NCBI GenBank assembly: GCA_900119535.1
Contig: FPJT01000008.1
Span: 1 to 64,000, forward strand
Direction: 5' to 3'
DNA: 64,000 bases
Origin: Ruminococcus sp. XPD3002
GTDB taxonomy: Bacteria > Bacillota > Clostridia > Oscillospirales > Ruminococcaceae
In this document: positions 41,851-50,039 of the stretch, piece by piece
How positions within the stretch are numbered: the stretch's first letter is position 1
Layout of the letters: each line of letters begins with the position of its first letter
Translations under genes and position numbers: made by a program
Notes under the pieces: model-generated
The model's database searches: none
What the model was told of the DNA's origin: nothing
What the model saw: only the letters and a program-made list of their open reading frames with translations

Positions 41851-44286
41851 ATGAAGACAAAAAAATATAAATTTAGGCCTAAAAGCCGCTTCATTTCACA
41901 TGAAGTGTGGGTTACCCAGCAACATTCTACCAAACGAGAGGTTCAAGCCAAAAGAGACAGGGAAAATGACCAAGCCTTGAAAGATATCATGTCATGCGGA
42001 GCGCTTGCTTTAAGACTCCTGCTTAAATCAGGAAAAAAGCCTAAGATAGCAAGAGTCGTATCATTTGAGCCTCGCCGTGAAGTTGATTATGCTGCAGCGG
42101 AGCGGCATCTGGAGACGATAATGGATGCCCCGCAAGGGCAATTTACTGGAGGAATCGGAATGGATACGCTTGATAGAAAAATAATTGATGCATTTCCGGG
42201 AAAAGTCGTTCGTAAGGATCTGACTGCTCTCATGAAAAAAGGCGCGAATGTTCCAACGTATGTGCTGGAATACCTTCTCGGAATGTACTGTACGACAGAC
42301 GATGAAGAAGCTATCCAGATCGGTATGGAAAAGATTAAAAGAATTCTTAGTGAGAATTATGTCCGTCCCGATCAGAGTGAATATGTTAAGTCGAAAATTA
42401 AGGAAAACGGACAGTATACAATCATTGATAAAATCACAGTCGAGCTTGATGAGCGTGAGGATAAGTATATCGCCCGTTTCACCAATCTGAAGATTTCTCC
42501 ATTTGAGGTGGAATCCGACCTTGTGGTACATCATGAGAAGCTCCTGATTGGTGGAATCTGGTGTATTATCCAAATTGAATATGTCGGTCTGGAACCGGAA
42601 GAAGGACAGGAAGAAGAAATAGAGGAAGATATCTTCGGTGATCAGAAAAAGGCTAAGAAAAAGCTTAAGAAGAAACGTTCTAAATATGAATCGCCATTCA
42701 GTATTTCCGGTCTGAAGCCGATCCAGATGGCAAATCTTGATCTCGATGAAATCATGGATGCAAGAAGAAGTTTTACTGATGATGAATGGAAGACACTGTT
42801 ACTACGTTCGGCAGGATATGAGCCGGATGAATTAACGGAGAAGCAGAAATGGCACTATCTACTTAGATTTGTGCCATTCATTCAAAAAAACTATAACCTT
42901 GTAGAACTCGGTCCTCGCGGCACTGGAAAATCTCATGTCTACAGTGAATTGTCACCGTATTCTATCCTTATGAGCAGCGGACATACCACAGTATCCAATC
43001 TGTTTTATAATATGGCATCCCGTCGTGTCGGCCTTGTAGGAAAGTGGGACTGTATTGCCTTTGACGAGGTTGGTGGTATTACAGAAACCTCCGGTGATAT
43101 GGTACAGATCATGAAGAACTATATGGCGAATGGCTCTTTTGCACGCGGCACCGATTCTATCAATTCAGATGCTTCTATTGCTTTTGAGGGTAATACCTTC
43201 AGAAGTATCTCGGATATGCTCAGAACAACAAATCTGTTCGAGCCGTTCCCTGATGGATTTAATAATGACTCAGCATTCTTTGACCGTATCCATGCCTATC
43301 TCCCTGGATGGGAAACGCCGAAGTTGAGAGCCAGCCTGTTCACATCAAAGTATGGTATGATATCGGACTGCTTCTCTGAGTTCTGTCATGTTATGCGTAA
43401 ATATGACTTTACTAACTCCTTCGGTATGTATTTTGAGTTGAACCGCAATTTCAACACCCGCGATGACACGGCTGTCCGCAGAACCTTCTCAGGTCTAGCA
43501 AAGTTGATGTATCCGGACGAGCAGATCAGCAAGGAACAGGCAAGAGAATTGCTGGAATATGCGATTGAATGCCGCCGCAGAGTAAAGGAACAGCTCCGCA
43601 AGATGAATCCTGCTGAATTTAGCGATGTTGCACTTGGTTACATAGATCTCGATACCGGTGTAGAAAAGATTATCGAAGTACCGGAGATTTCCGATGGCAC
43701 TTTGATTCCGGCTGTATTCGAGCCTGCTGGCTATGTTTATGCGGTCGGACGCAGTATGGATAACAAGGTCGGTGTTTATCGACTTGAGAATAAGCTCGTT
43801 GAAGGCAACGGCAAACTTAGCTTCCGAAATGTGGAAGGTCTGTCCGGTGCGCCGAAGGCTGTGCGCGACAGCATTACAGCCGCATTTAATTACTTCGGAG
43901 AGCAATCAAAGAAACTGGTGTCTGGCAACTTTGAAACATTTGACTACAGCTTGTATTTCAATGACCTGCAGAACCGTGGCGTAAGCGAAGAAGTATCTGT
44001 TGCTGAAGTTGTAGGATTGTTCTCTGCGATAGTCTCCCGCCCTGTAATGCCGTCTTTGATTATCTGTGGCAGAGTAGTGATGTCCGGCGGCATGATGCCG
44101 CTGACGACTGAGTTGGACGAGATTTTTGTGACCGCCGCAAATGCTGGAGCAAGGAAGATACTGCTTCCAGAAGACTGCCGTGAGAACTACGAAAAGCTGT
44201 CTGCTGAACTCAAAAGTGAGGTGCAGGCGCTGTTCTACAGCACACCGCTGGATGCTGCAAAGATCGCATTGGGAGTTGATTCATAA
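41851..44286 (+). CDS. brxL: BREX Lon-like ATPase BrxL
   Basis: An 811-residue AAA+ protein with a C-terminal Lon-like domain, a defence effector of BREX type 1 not needed for methylation. Walker A is LVELGPRGTGKSHVYSEL (about residue 354), and Walker B is CIAFDEVGGI. The C-terminal part (RGVSEEVSVAEVVGLFSAI ... PLTTELDEIFVTAANAGARK) is Lon-like, but the usual PKDGPSAG protease block is not seen, so proteolysis is doubtful. A basic Lys-rich stretch (QKKAKKKLKKKRSK) lies near residue 265. BrxL assembles on DNA in other systems. It overlaps the next gene as TAATG. Confidence 0.94.
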   Translation: MKTKKYKFRPKSRFISHEVWVTQQHSTKREVQAKRDRENDQALKDIMSCGALALRLLLKSGKKPKIARVVSFEPRREVDYAAAERHLETIMDAPQGQFTGGIGMDTLDRKIIDAFPGKVVRKDLTALMKKGANVPTYVLEYLLGMYCTTDDEEAIQIGMEKIKRILSENYVRPDQSEYVKSKIKENGQYTIIDKITVELDEREDKYIARFTNLKISPFEVESDLVVHHEKLLIGGIWCIIQIEYVGLEPEEGQEEEIEEDIFGDQKKAKKKLKKKRSKYESPFSISGLKPIQMANLDLDEIMDARRSFTDDEWKTLLLRSAGYEPDELTEKQKWHYLLRFVPFIQKNYNLVELGPRGTGKSHVYSELSPYSILMSSGHTTVSNLFYNMASRRVGLVGKWDCIAFDEVGGITETSGDMVQIMKNYMANGSFARGTDSINSDASIAFEGNTFRSISDMLRTTNLFEPFPDGFNNDSAFFDRIHAYLPGWETPKLRASLFTSKYGMISDCFSEFCHVMRKYDFTNSFGMYFELNRNFNTRDDTAVRRTFSGLAKLMYPDEQISKEQARELLEYAIECRRRVKEQLRKMNPAEFSDVALGYIDLDTGVEKIIEVPEISDGTLIPAVFEPAGYVYAVGRSMDNKVGVYRLENKLVEGNGKLSFRNVEGLSGAPKAVRDSITAAFNYFGEQSKKLVSGNFETFDYSLYFNDLQNRGVSEEVSVAEVVGLFSAIVSRPVMPSLIICGRVVMSGGMMPLTTELDEIFVTAANAGARKILLPEDCRENYEKLSAELKSEVQALFYSTPLDAAKIALGVDS

Positions 44287-46946
44287 TGCCTGAATTTAAA
44301 TGTATCAGTTGTGGGAATAGCGTTGAACACGAGAAACAATGCACCTGTCCGCACTGTGGTTATACGATGTATGAGCTGCCCTATGACAGGGCAGTTCTGC
44401 TAAGAAATGAAATTATCAGATTTGTGATGACAGTCAGCGGGCAGCCTGCTGATATAAAACTGCTGATCTGGGGAACAAAAGCAAAGGATGACAAAAGATT
44501 TCCTGATTTTGGAAAGATACAAGCCTATGCCTGTACCGCTCAGAAAACAGAGCTTTTTCTTAGTCGGGTGAGGGAAAGTATTGAAAAGATCAGGCAGCAT
44601 ATACATACCCCATTTCAGAAGAAATACCGTGCGGAGACAAAGTTCCTGCAAGAATGGAGCGATGATGTCAAAGATCAGCTAGCTGAAGCTGCTGCTGCGC
44701 TTTCAGTTGAGTGTGAACTTCCTGAGCTGCTGCTTCCTGAAATGATGCTACATCATACTGAAACGCCTGATATGGAGCTTGTTGGTCTGGCGGATTTGGT
44801 TTTAGACAAAGCCGAACAGCTGGCTGATAAGATTCAGAAGTTCATAAAATTGAACAGTATCTATGGTAGGTCTTTCTCGAAAACAAAGAATCCTCCGAAA
44901 ACCAGTGATCACTGGGCGCAGGAACTTCAAAAGCGTTCTGAAAAGCTTGATAAGATTCTGCAAAAGAAATATGTCGTAGATATTTTAGACGATGGAACGA
45001 AAGAGCTTCAGGAGATGCTTCAAGCTCTATGGGATAGTATCTACACTGTTATGTCTTTACCGATCCTAACACTTGAAGACAACTATGATATTGGTGAAGC
45101 CATCAGCCTTTCAAAAGAAGCGTTTGCTGAAAAACTGACGGCGCTGATTACAGCTCGATTCTCTGACATTCGTAGACTCGTCAATGAAACAGCCTTTCTT
45201 TCTGAATACGATGAGGATAAACTATTTGAGCTATATAACGCCATGCTCGATCTTGACACAGACGGCTGCATGAAACTGCAAAAAGGCATTACCATGAAAA
45301 CTGGATCCAGCGAACAGCAACTGAATGCTCTCATCGGCTTAGACTCAGTAAAAGAGAGTATCCGAAAGCTGAAAGCATTTGCTTTGGTTAATAAGGGAAA
45401 TACCGATTTCAACCTTCATATGACCTTCTGTGGAAATCCCGGAACCGGCAAAACGGAAGTTGCACGCATTATTGCCGGAATTCTCCATGAAAACGGTCTG
45501 CTGCCAACAGCCAAGGTTGTCGAAACAGATCGCAGTGGACTTGTAGCTGCTTATGTGGGTCAGACTTCTCTGAAAACGATGGAGCGCATTGAAGAAGCAA
45601 TGGGCGGTGTTTTGTTTATCGATGAGGCATATGCGCTCACACAAGGTGAAAGCAAGGGTGATTATGGACATGAAGCCGTTGCAACACTCATCAAAGCGAT
45701 GGAGGATTATCGCGGAAAGTTCTGTGTAATTCTTGCAGGATACAGAAATCCGATACAGGCAATGATTGCTTCAAATCCAGGATTCCGTTCAAGGATACAG
45801 TTTCATATTGATTTTCCGAACTATGCTCGAAATGAGCTTGGAAAGATAGCAGCTCTCATGCTGAAAAACAAGGACTATACCATTAGTGAAGAAGCACTTG
45901 AGAGGATTCTGGATATAACTGATATTAAACGGAAAGAGCCGGATTTTGCCAATGCTAGAGAGATTAGAAACATTCTCGATCAGGTAATGATCTGTCAGAA
46001 TCTGCGTTGTATGGACGCAGAAGATAAAAAGTTGGAGATTGTTGATGTCAATAAATACATAAAGGACGCACATCTGAATCTTCCCACAAGCGGTGACGGT
46101 GTTGTCAAAAAGATCATGACCGCAGAGGATGAATTGGACGCATTGGTCGGATTATCTGCTGTAAAGCGGATGGTTAAGAAGATTAAAGCGTATGCGAAGC
46201 GAAATAAAGGCGATCCCGATTTCAATTTACATATGTGCTTCTACGGCAATCCCGGCACAGGAAAAACAGAAGTTGCTCGTTTGCTTTCAAGTATCCTTAA
46301 TGAAGCAGGAGTGTTGCCGGAGGCAAAGCTGACTGAAACCGATGCCAACGGGCTGATCGGTAAATATGTCGGAGAAACGGCACCCAAAACCCTTGCAAAG
46401 ATCAACGATGCAATGGGTGGCGTTCTGTTTATAGATGAGGCGTACAGCCTGACTGAAACAACTGGTAGTGATGGCCATTCTGCCGGATACGGTGATGAAG
46501 CTATTGCCGTTCTCCTAAAAGAAATGGAAGATCGCAGAGGACAATTCTGTGTTATTCTTGCTGGCTATCGTGAGAATATGGAATCTATGCTGAACAGCAA
46601 TCCTGGCATGAAGTCACGGATTCAGTTCCAGCTTGACTTCCCGGATTACATTCGTGAGGAGCTTGGCGATATTGCAGCAGCATTTCTCGTTAAGAAGAAA
46701 TATGAGATTACCGATGACGCATTACAGCTCGTATTGGATGTAACGGAGTATTATAGAAATCGTCCAAATTTCGCTAATGCTCGAACGATCAGAAATATTC
46801 TCGATCAAGTAATCATGAACCAGAATCTGCGTACTGAGGATGAACCTGATAATACGATAGTAAGAAGCGATGTCCAGGACTATATTGATGACGAAAATAT
46901 CAATTTGTCTGATACATCTGGTGGAAAAAGAAAAATTGGTTTTTAG
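44286..46946 (+). CDS. Zinc-ribbon tandem AAA+ ATPase (CbbX/SpoVK-like) coupled to brxL
   Basis: An 886-residue protein. The N-terminus is a zinc ribbon (C6xxC9, C21xxC24: MPEFKCISCGNSVEHEKQ, CTCPHCGYTMYEL). Helical region (30-340). Two CbbX/SpoVK-type AAA+ domains follow, each with Walker A GNPGTGKTEVAR (about residues 382 and 654), Walker B GVLFIDEAYAL / GVLFIDEAYSL, and sensor blocks CVILAGYR and FRSRIQF / MKSRIQF. Its ATG overlaps the brxL stop, so it is translated with BREX. It is probably a remodelling chaperone for a BREX or neighbouring protein. It is not one of the six core BREX type 1 genes. Confidence 0.9.
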   Translation: MPEFKCISCGNSVEHEKQCTCPHCGYTMYELPYDRAVLLRNEIIRFVMTVSGQPADIKLLIWGTKAKDDKRFPDFGKIQAYACTAQKTELFLSRVRESIEKIRQHIHTPFQKKYRAETKFLQEWSDDVKDQLAEAAAALSVECELPELLLPEMMLHHTETPDMELVGLADLVLDKAEQLADKIQKFIKLNSIYGRSFSKTKNPPKTSDHWAQELQKRSEKLDKILQKKYVVDILDDGTKELQEMLQALWDSIYTVMSLPILTLEDNYDIGEAISLSKEAFAEKLTALITARFSDIRRLVNETAFLSEYDEDKLFELYNAMLDLDTDGCMKLQKGITMKTGSSEQQLNALIGLDSVKESIRKLKAFALVNKGNTDFNLHMTFCGNPGTGKTEVARIIAGILHENGLLPTAKVVETDRSGLVAAYVGQTSLKTMERIEEAMGGVLFIDEAYALTQGESKGDYGHEAVATLIKAMEDYRGKFCVILAGYRNPIQAMIASNPGFRSRIQFHIDFPNYARNELGKIAALMLKNKDYTISEEALERILDITDIKRKEPDFANAREIRNILDQVMICQNLRCMDAEDKKLEIVDVNKYIKDAHLNLPTSGDGVVKKIMTAEDELDALVGLSAVKRMVKKIKAYAKRNKGDPDFNLHMCFYGNPGTGKTEVARLLSSILNEAGVLPEAKLTETDANGLIGKYVGETAPKTLAKINDAMGGVLFIDEAYSLTETTGSDGHSAGYGDEAIAVLLKEMEDRRGQFCVILAGYRENMESMLNSNPGMKSRIQFQLDFPDYIREELGDIAAAFLVKKKYEITDDALQLVLDVTEYYRNRPNFANARTIRNILDQVIMNQNLRTEDEPDNTIVRSDVQDYIDDENINLSDTSGGKRKIGF

Positions 46947-46952
46947 GAGGAA

Positions 46953-47132
46953 ATGCTTGTGAACACAGGGGAAGAAGTGATGAATCAACCTTATTACAGT
47001 GCAGAAATACTCGAAAAACTAACTGACGACATGACTAGTTTTATGAAAACAGAGCATCCTGATGGCAAGAGCGTTTTCCACTTTTTTGGGCTGAAATTGC
47101 AGAAATATGCCGATGATGAGGAAGACGAATGA
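46953..47132 (+). CDS. 59-residue acidic ORF directly before the radical SAM gene
   Basis: A 59-residue ORF that is absent from ordinary size cutoffs: MLVNTGEEVMNQPYYSAEIL, EKLTDDMTSFMKTEHPDGKS, VFHFFGLKLQKYADDEEDE. AGGAGG lies right before ATG 46953, and its stop overlaps the radical SAM start as ATGA. The ribosome site and tight coupling argue that it is real. It could be a RiPP precursor (leader plus core with Tyr, Phe and Lys residues), a RiPP-recognition element partner or a structural subunit. There is no Cys, so it is not a typical sactipeptide precursor. Confidence 0.7.
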   Translation: MLVNTGEEVMNQPYYSAEILEKLTDDMTSFMKTEHPDGKSVFHFFGLKLQKYADDEEDE

Positions 47133-48220
47133 AATACTCCGTACACGACAAGAAATATCATTACAAGTATTTCTTTGATACCGAAACTGGTTTCTATATG
47201 CGCACCGGCATACTCGATAAGAACGGCAGGGATACAGGCGTTGATCCATTCATGGCTTCGTTTCCGCATCTGATAGATATTGGAATTATGGGACATTGTA
47301 TCCACGGTGAAAGCGGTCTGTGCAGGGCGGCAGGGGTACAGTGCTACCAGAGCGGTTATTCAGTGAAGAAGCCGGATATGACTGTTGAAGATTTTGAAAG
47401 CATCGCAAAGCAGTGCAAACATATCACCAACCAGCTTGCACTCGGCGGACGTGGAGACCCAAATCAACATAGGGATTTTGAGCGTATTTTGCAGATAAGC
47501 CGGGAGTATGATCTTGTCCCGAATTATACAACGTCGGGCTTTGGCATGACTGACAAACAGGTGCAGCTCACAAAGGAATACTGCGGCGCAGTTGCTGTGA
47601 GCTGGTACAGAAGCGAGTACACTGAATCTGCGATACGCCGCTTTATAGATGCAGGCTGTAGGACGAATATCCACTATGTGCTGTCAAAAAATACGATTGC
47701 TGAGGCAGTCGAACGTCTATCCGGAAAAGGATTTATTGACGGCATCAATGCAGTCATATTTCTTATGCACAAGCCGGTCGGACAGGGCGAGCGTGAGAAT
47801 ATGATCACTCTTGATGATCCGCTGCTGAGAGAGTTCTGCCGACATGTCAACGAGCAGGAACAGCCGTACAAGATAGGCTTTGATTCATGCAGTGTGCCTA
47901 TGATAGTGAACTTCTGTCAGAATATCGCAAAGGCCACGCTGGACACCTGTGAGGGCGGACGGTATTCCTGCTACATTTCAAGCGAAATGGTGATGTCACC
48001 TTGCAGCTTTGATTGCGAGGAGAAATACGGCGTATCACTTAGGAATATGTCTATCCGTGAGGCGTGGGAAAGTCCGCAGTTCGAGGCATTCCGTGACAGC
48101 CTGAGGAAGTCGTGTCCAGATTGTCCCGACCGTGAATTCTGCATGGGCGGCTGTCCGCTTGTGCCTGATGTTGCTCTTTGTTCGAGTAAAAACAAAAAAC
48201 AGCTTTACGCTACAAAATAG
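47129..48220 (+). CDS. Radical SAM / SPASM protein with CX7CX6C motif
   Basis: A 363-residue radical SAM enzyme. The 4Fe-4S cysteines appear to be C57, C65 and C72 (GHCIHGESGLC, then AGVQCYQSG), i.e. C-x7-C-x6-C instead of C-x3-C-x2-C. Next come NQLALGGRGDPNQHRDFE, with the GGRGDP block acting as the GGE-like SAM-binding motif, and repeated beta/alpha units (TTSGFGMTDKQ, AVSWYRSEY, TNIHYVLSKNT). The C-terminus is a SPASM domain: SPCSFDC, then SCPDCPDREFCMGGC. SPASM enzymes usually modify peptides or proteins. It is coupled to the 59-residue ORF. Confidence 0.85.
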   Translation: MKYSVHDKKYHYKYFFDTETGFYMRTGILDKNGRDTGVDPFMASFPHLIDIGIMGHCIHGESGLCRAAGVQCYQSGYSVKKPDMTVEDFESIAKQCKHITNQLALGGRGDPNQHRDFERILQISREYDLVPNYTTSGFGMTDKQVQLTKEYCGAVAVSWYRSEYTESAIRRFIDAGCRTNIHYVLSKNTIAEAVERLSGKGFIDGINAVIFLMHKPVGQGERENMITLDDPLLREFCRHVNEQEQPYKIGFDSCSVPMIVNFCQNIAKATLDTCEGGRYSCYISSEMVMSPCSFDCEEKYGVSLRNMSIREAWESPQFEAFRDSLRKSCPDCPDREFCMGGCPLVPDVALCSSKNKKQLYATK

Positions 48221-48233
48221 GAGGGAATCGATT

Positions 48234-48866
48234 ATGATGATTATAAATGGGAAAGATGCTTTAAGCCTTAAAAAATACGATTACAATGTTCTGAAAAAAA
48301 TATATGACCAAGGTACTAAACAGATTATGCTTGATAAGGACTCTCTTTCAGATACAGAATTAGCCCTTATCACTTCGGCAGGGCACGCTCTTGATCTTGT
48401 TGACAGTCTTAAATCAGAATCCGCTAAGAAAATCAAATGTAAACTTGATTTTCAAATTGAGACTCAGGTAAATATAGGTAATGCTGTCTTGGTAATGTTT
48501 ATTTCGAAATTACAGAAAGGGACAGATGAGCGTGAGATACGCAATGACGTGGCTAAAAAAGTAAGCTCTTATCTTTTGTTTGAGATGTGGAATTTTTTTA
48601 ATCTTGACAGTGAGGGCGTTGAGATTGAATTTGATCTTGCTATGGGATTTGATCTGCTTCAGGGGTGCAGAACTATGAGCAAACAGGGAATCAGGCTTAT
48701 CAACAGTGAAGATAGAACTAATACGCATTATTTTGATGCTCTCAGCATAGGAAGAGATTTTTCCAACGAAGATGTACATATCCTTGATCCTAAAAATAAT
48801 CTTATCGGAATAGACATGCCATCTTTTTCTGAAAGAATACAGGATGTACTTGTTGGATTCGTGTGA
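48234..48866 (+). CDS. Unrecognised 210-residue protein after the radical SAM gene
   Basis: A soluble alpha/beta protein that I do not recognise: MMIINGKDALSLKKYDYNVL, KKIYDQGTKQIMLDKDSLSD, IETQVNIGNAVLVMFISKLQ, NFFNLDSEGVEIEFDLAMGF. No membrane segment. ATG 48234 follows TAGGAGGG at a good distance; the reading frame is open back to 48132 inside the radical SAM gene, but no ribosome site supports that. It lies between a peptide-modifying enzyme and an NSSSSSF protein, so it may be part of the same pathway. The AT content is higher than in the surrounding genes. Confidence 0.65.
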   Translation: MMIINGKDALSLKKYDYNVLKKIYDQGTKQIMLDKDSLSDTELALITSAGHALDLVDSLKSESAKKIKCKLDFQIETQVNIGNAVLVMFISKLQKGTDEREIRNDVAKKVSSYLLFEMWNFFNLDSEGVEIEFDLAMGFDLLQGCRTMSKQGIRLINSEDRTNTHYFDALSIGRDFSNEDVHILDPKNNLIGIDMPSFSERIQDVLVGFV

Positions 48867-48922
48867 ATAAGCGGTTTTGCCAATTTTACACCAGCTTTGT
48901 GCTGTGGAGGGGAGGAATCATT

Positions 48923-49876
48923 ATGAAAATACGCACGGACTTTGTTACGAATAGTTCCAGCAGTTCATTCGTTGTTGTAGGAATACACAGCAAAGAGCTT
49001 GCTGATTTTATCCGCCGGACAGCAGAAAACTTCCAGAAGAAGGTCGATTCCGGCATCGAATATGATATTATTTATTCAGCAGGTTCCGAAGTAGGAACTC
49101 TCTATATCAAAGACGATGTAGTCAACATTGACGAGGAGTGCCGTGGATACTATCTGACTGTAAATGAGCTGATAAAAACAAAAATGCCTCACTATCTTCC
49201 GGGACTTAGTGAGGAAAAGTATGCAGAACTGACGGGTATTATCTCAGGCATAAAGGACAAGAATGCTGTAAGACAAAGCTATGAGGGAATGACTGACGGT
49301 ATGCGCTCGCCGGAGCTTTTCAGCAAGTATGAAATTATCGGAAGCAATAAGAACATAAAATATAATGACAGGGTTTATAACATTAAACGCGGTTATTTCT
49401 GCGGTTCAGTCCACAACCGCAAGGAGATTGACATTCCAAAGGGCGTTGTGGGAATAAAAAGCATTGGTTTTGCTGAGAAAGTCATTATCCCCTCCAGTGT
49501 TGCGGATATATGTCCGGGGGCATTGGATCCTTCCTCGTTGAAGAGCATTACTATCGATGAAAAGAACAAGTTTTTTACCTCTGTTGACGGAGTGCTTTTT
49601 GATAAAAAATGCAAAAAGCTTATACGCTTTCCAAGTGAGCATAAAGCCGCTGAATATACAGTCCCGGACGGCGTTCAGGAAATTGGCAGCAGAGCATTTT
49701 ATATGTGCTATGATCTAACAAAGGTCACACTACCGGAAAGTGTCAGGGTAATTGGTGACGAGGCATTTGCGTTTTGCTCCAGCCTTGGTGAAATAATTGT
49801 TTCCAGCACATTGACTTCAATCGGCAGCGATGCTTTCAAGAATTGCAGTAAGCTTGAAGTGAAACCTGAAATCTAA
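48923..49876 (+). CDS. LRR protein with N-terminal NSSSSSF motif
   Basis: A 317-residue protein. It starts MKIRTDFVTNSSSSSFVVVG; I recall closely similar starts on many unrelated Firmicute proteins. The middle part (about 25-165) is unrecognised. The C-terminal part (about 165-310) is BspA-type LRR_5: IDIPKGVVGIKSIGFAEKVI, TVPDGVQEIGSRAFYMCYDL, LPESVRVIGDEAFAFCSSLG. ATG 48923 follows a GGAGGGGAGG site; the earlier open frame from 48863 is not supported. No signal peptide is seen, so it is cytoplasmic unlike surface BspA. The NSSSSSF end may be a tag or target for modification (inference). Confidence 0.75.
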   Translation: MKIRTDFVTNSSSSSFVVVGIHSKELADFIRRTAENFQKKVDSGIEYDIIYSAGSEVGTLYIKDDVVNIDEECRGYYLTVNELIKTKMPHYLPGLSEEKYAELTGIISGIKDKNAVRQSYEGMTDGMRSPELFSKYEIIGSNKNIKYNDRVYNIKRGYFCGSVHNRKEIDIPKGVVGIKSIGFAEKVIIPSSVADICPGALDPSSLKSITIDEKNKFFTSVDGVLFDKKCKKLIRFPSEHKAAEYTVPDGVQEIGSRAFYMCYDLTKVTLPESVRVIGDEAFAFCSSLGEIIVSSTLTSIGSDAFKNCSKLEVKPEI

Positions 49877-49904
49877 CAGGAGTGATTTCTGTGCCGCATT
49901 TGAC

Positions 49905-49927
49905 AACACTTTTAGCGCAACAGTGTT
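49905..49927 (+). terminator. Possible weak terminator of the BREX-linked block
   Basis: AACACT (49905-49910) pairs with AGTGTT (49922-49927), followed by CAACTTTTG. The stem is short and the T-run is weak. The next gene has its own promoter, which supports an operon end here. Confidence 0.4.
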
Positions 49928-49978
49928 CAACTTTTGTATTGTGTTTATAAAATTTCTGCGAATTGCTATAGAAATATA

Positions 49979-50007
49979 TTGACATTGCCGGTGGACAGTG
50001 ATAAAAT
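49979..50007 (+). promoter_or_regulatory. Promoter of the large LRR gene
   Basis: TTGACA (49979-49984), a 17-base spacer and TAAAAT (50002-50007), about 33 bases before the start codon. Confidence 0.8.
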
Positions 50008-50039
50008 ATAAGACAGAAATACCAGCAGGAGGATTTATT

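Noticed and set aside
42061-42573. Minus-strand ORF inside brxL
   Set aside because: No ribosome site or domain; brxL is clearly coded on the plus strand here.
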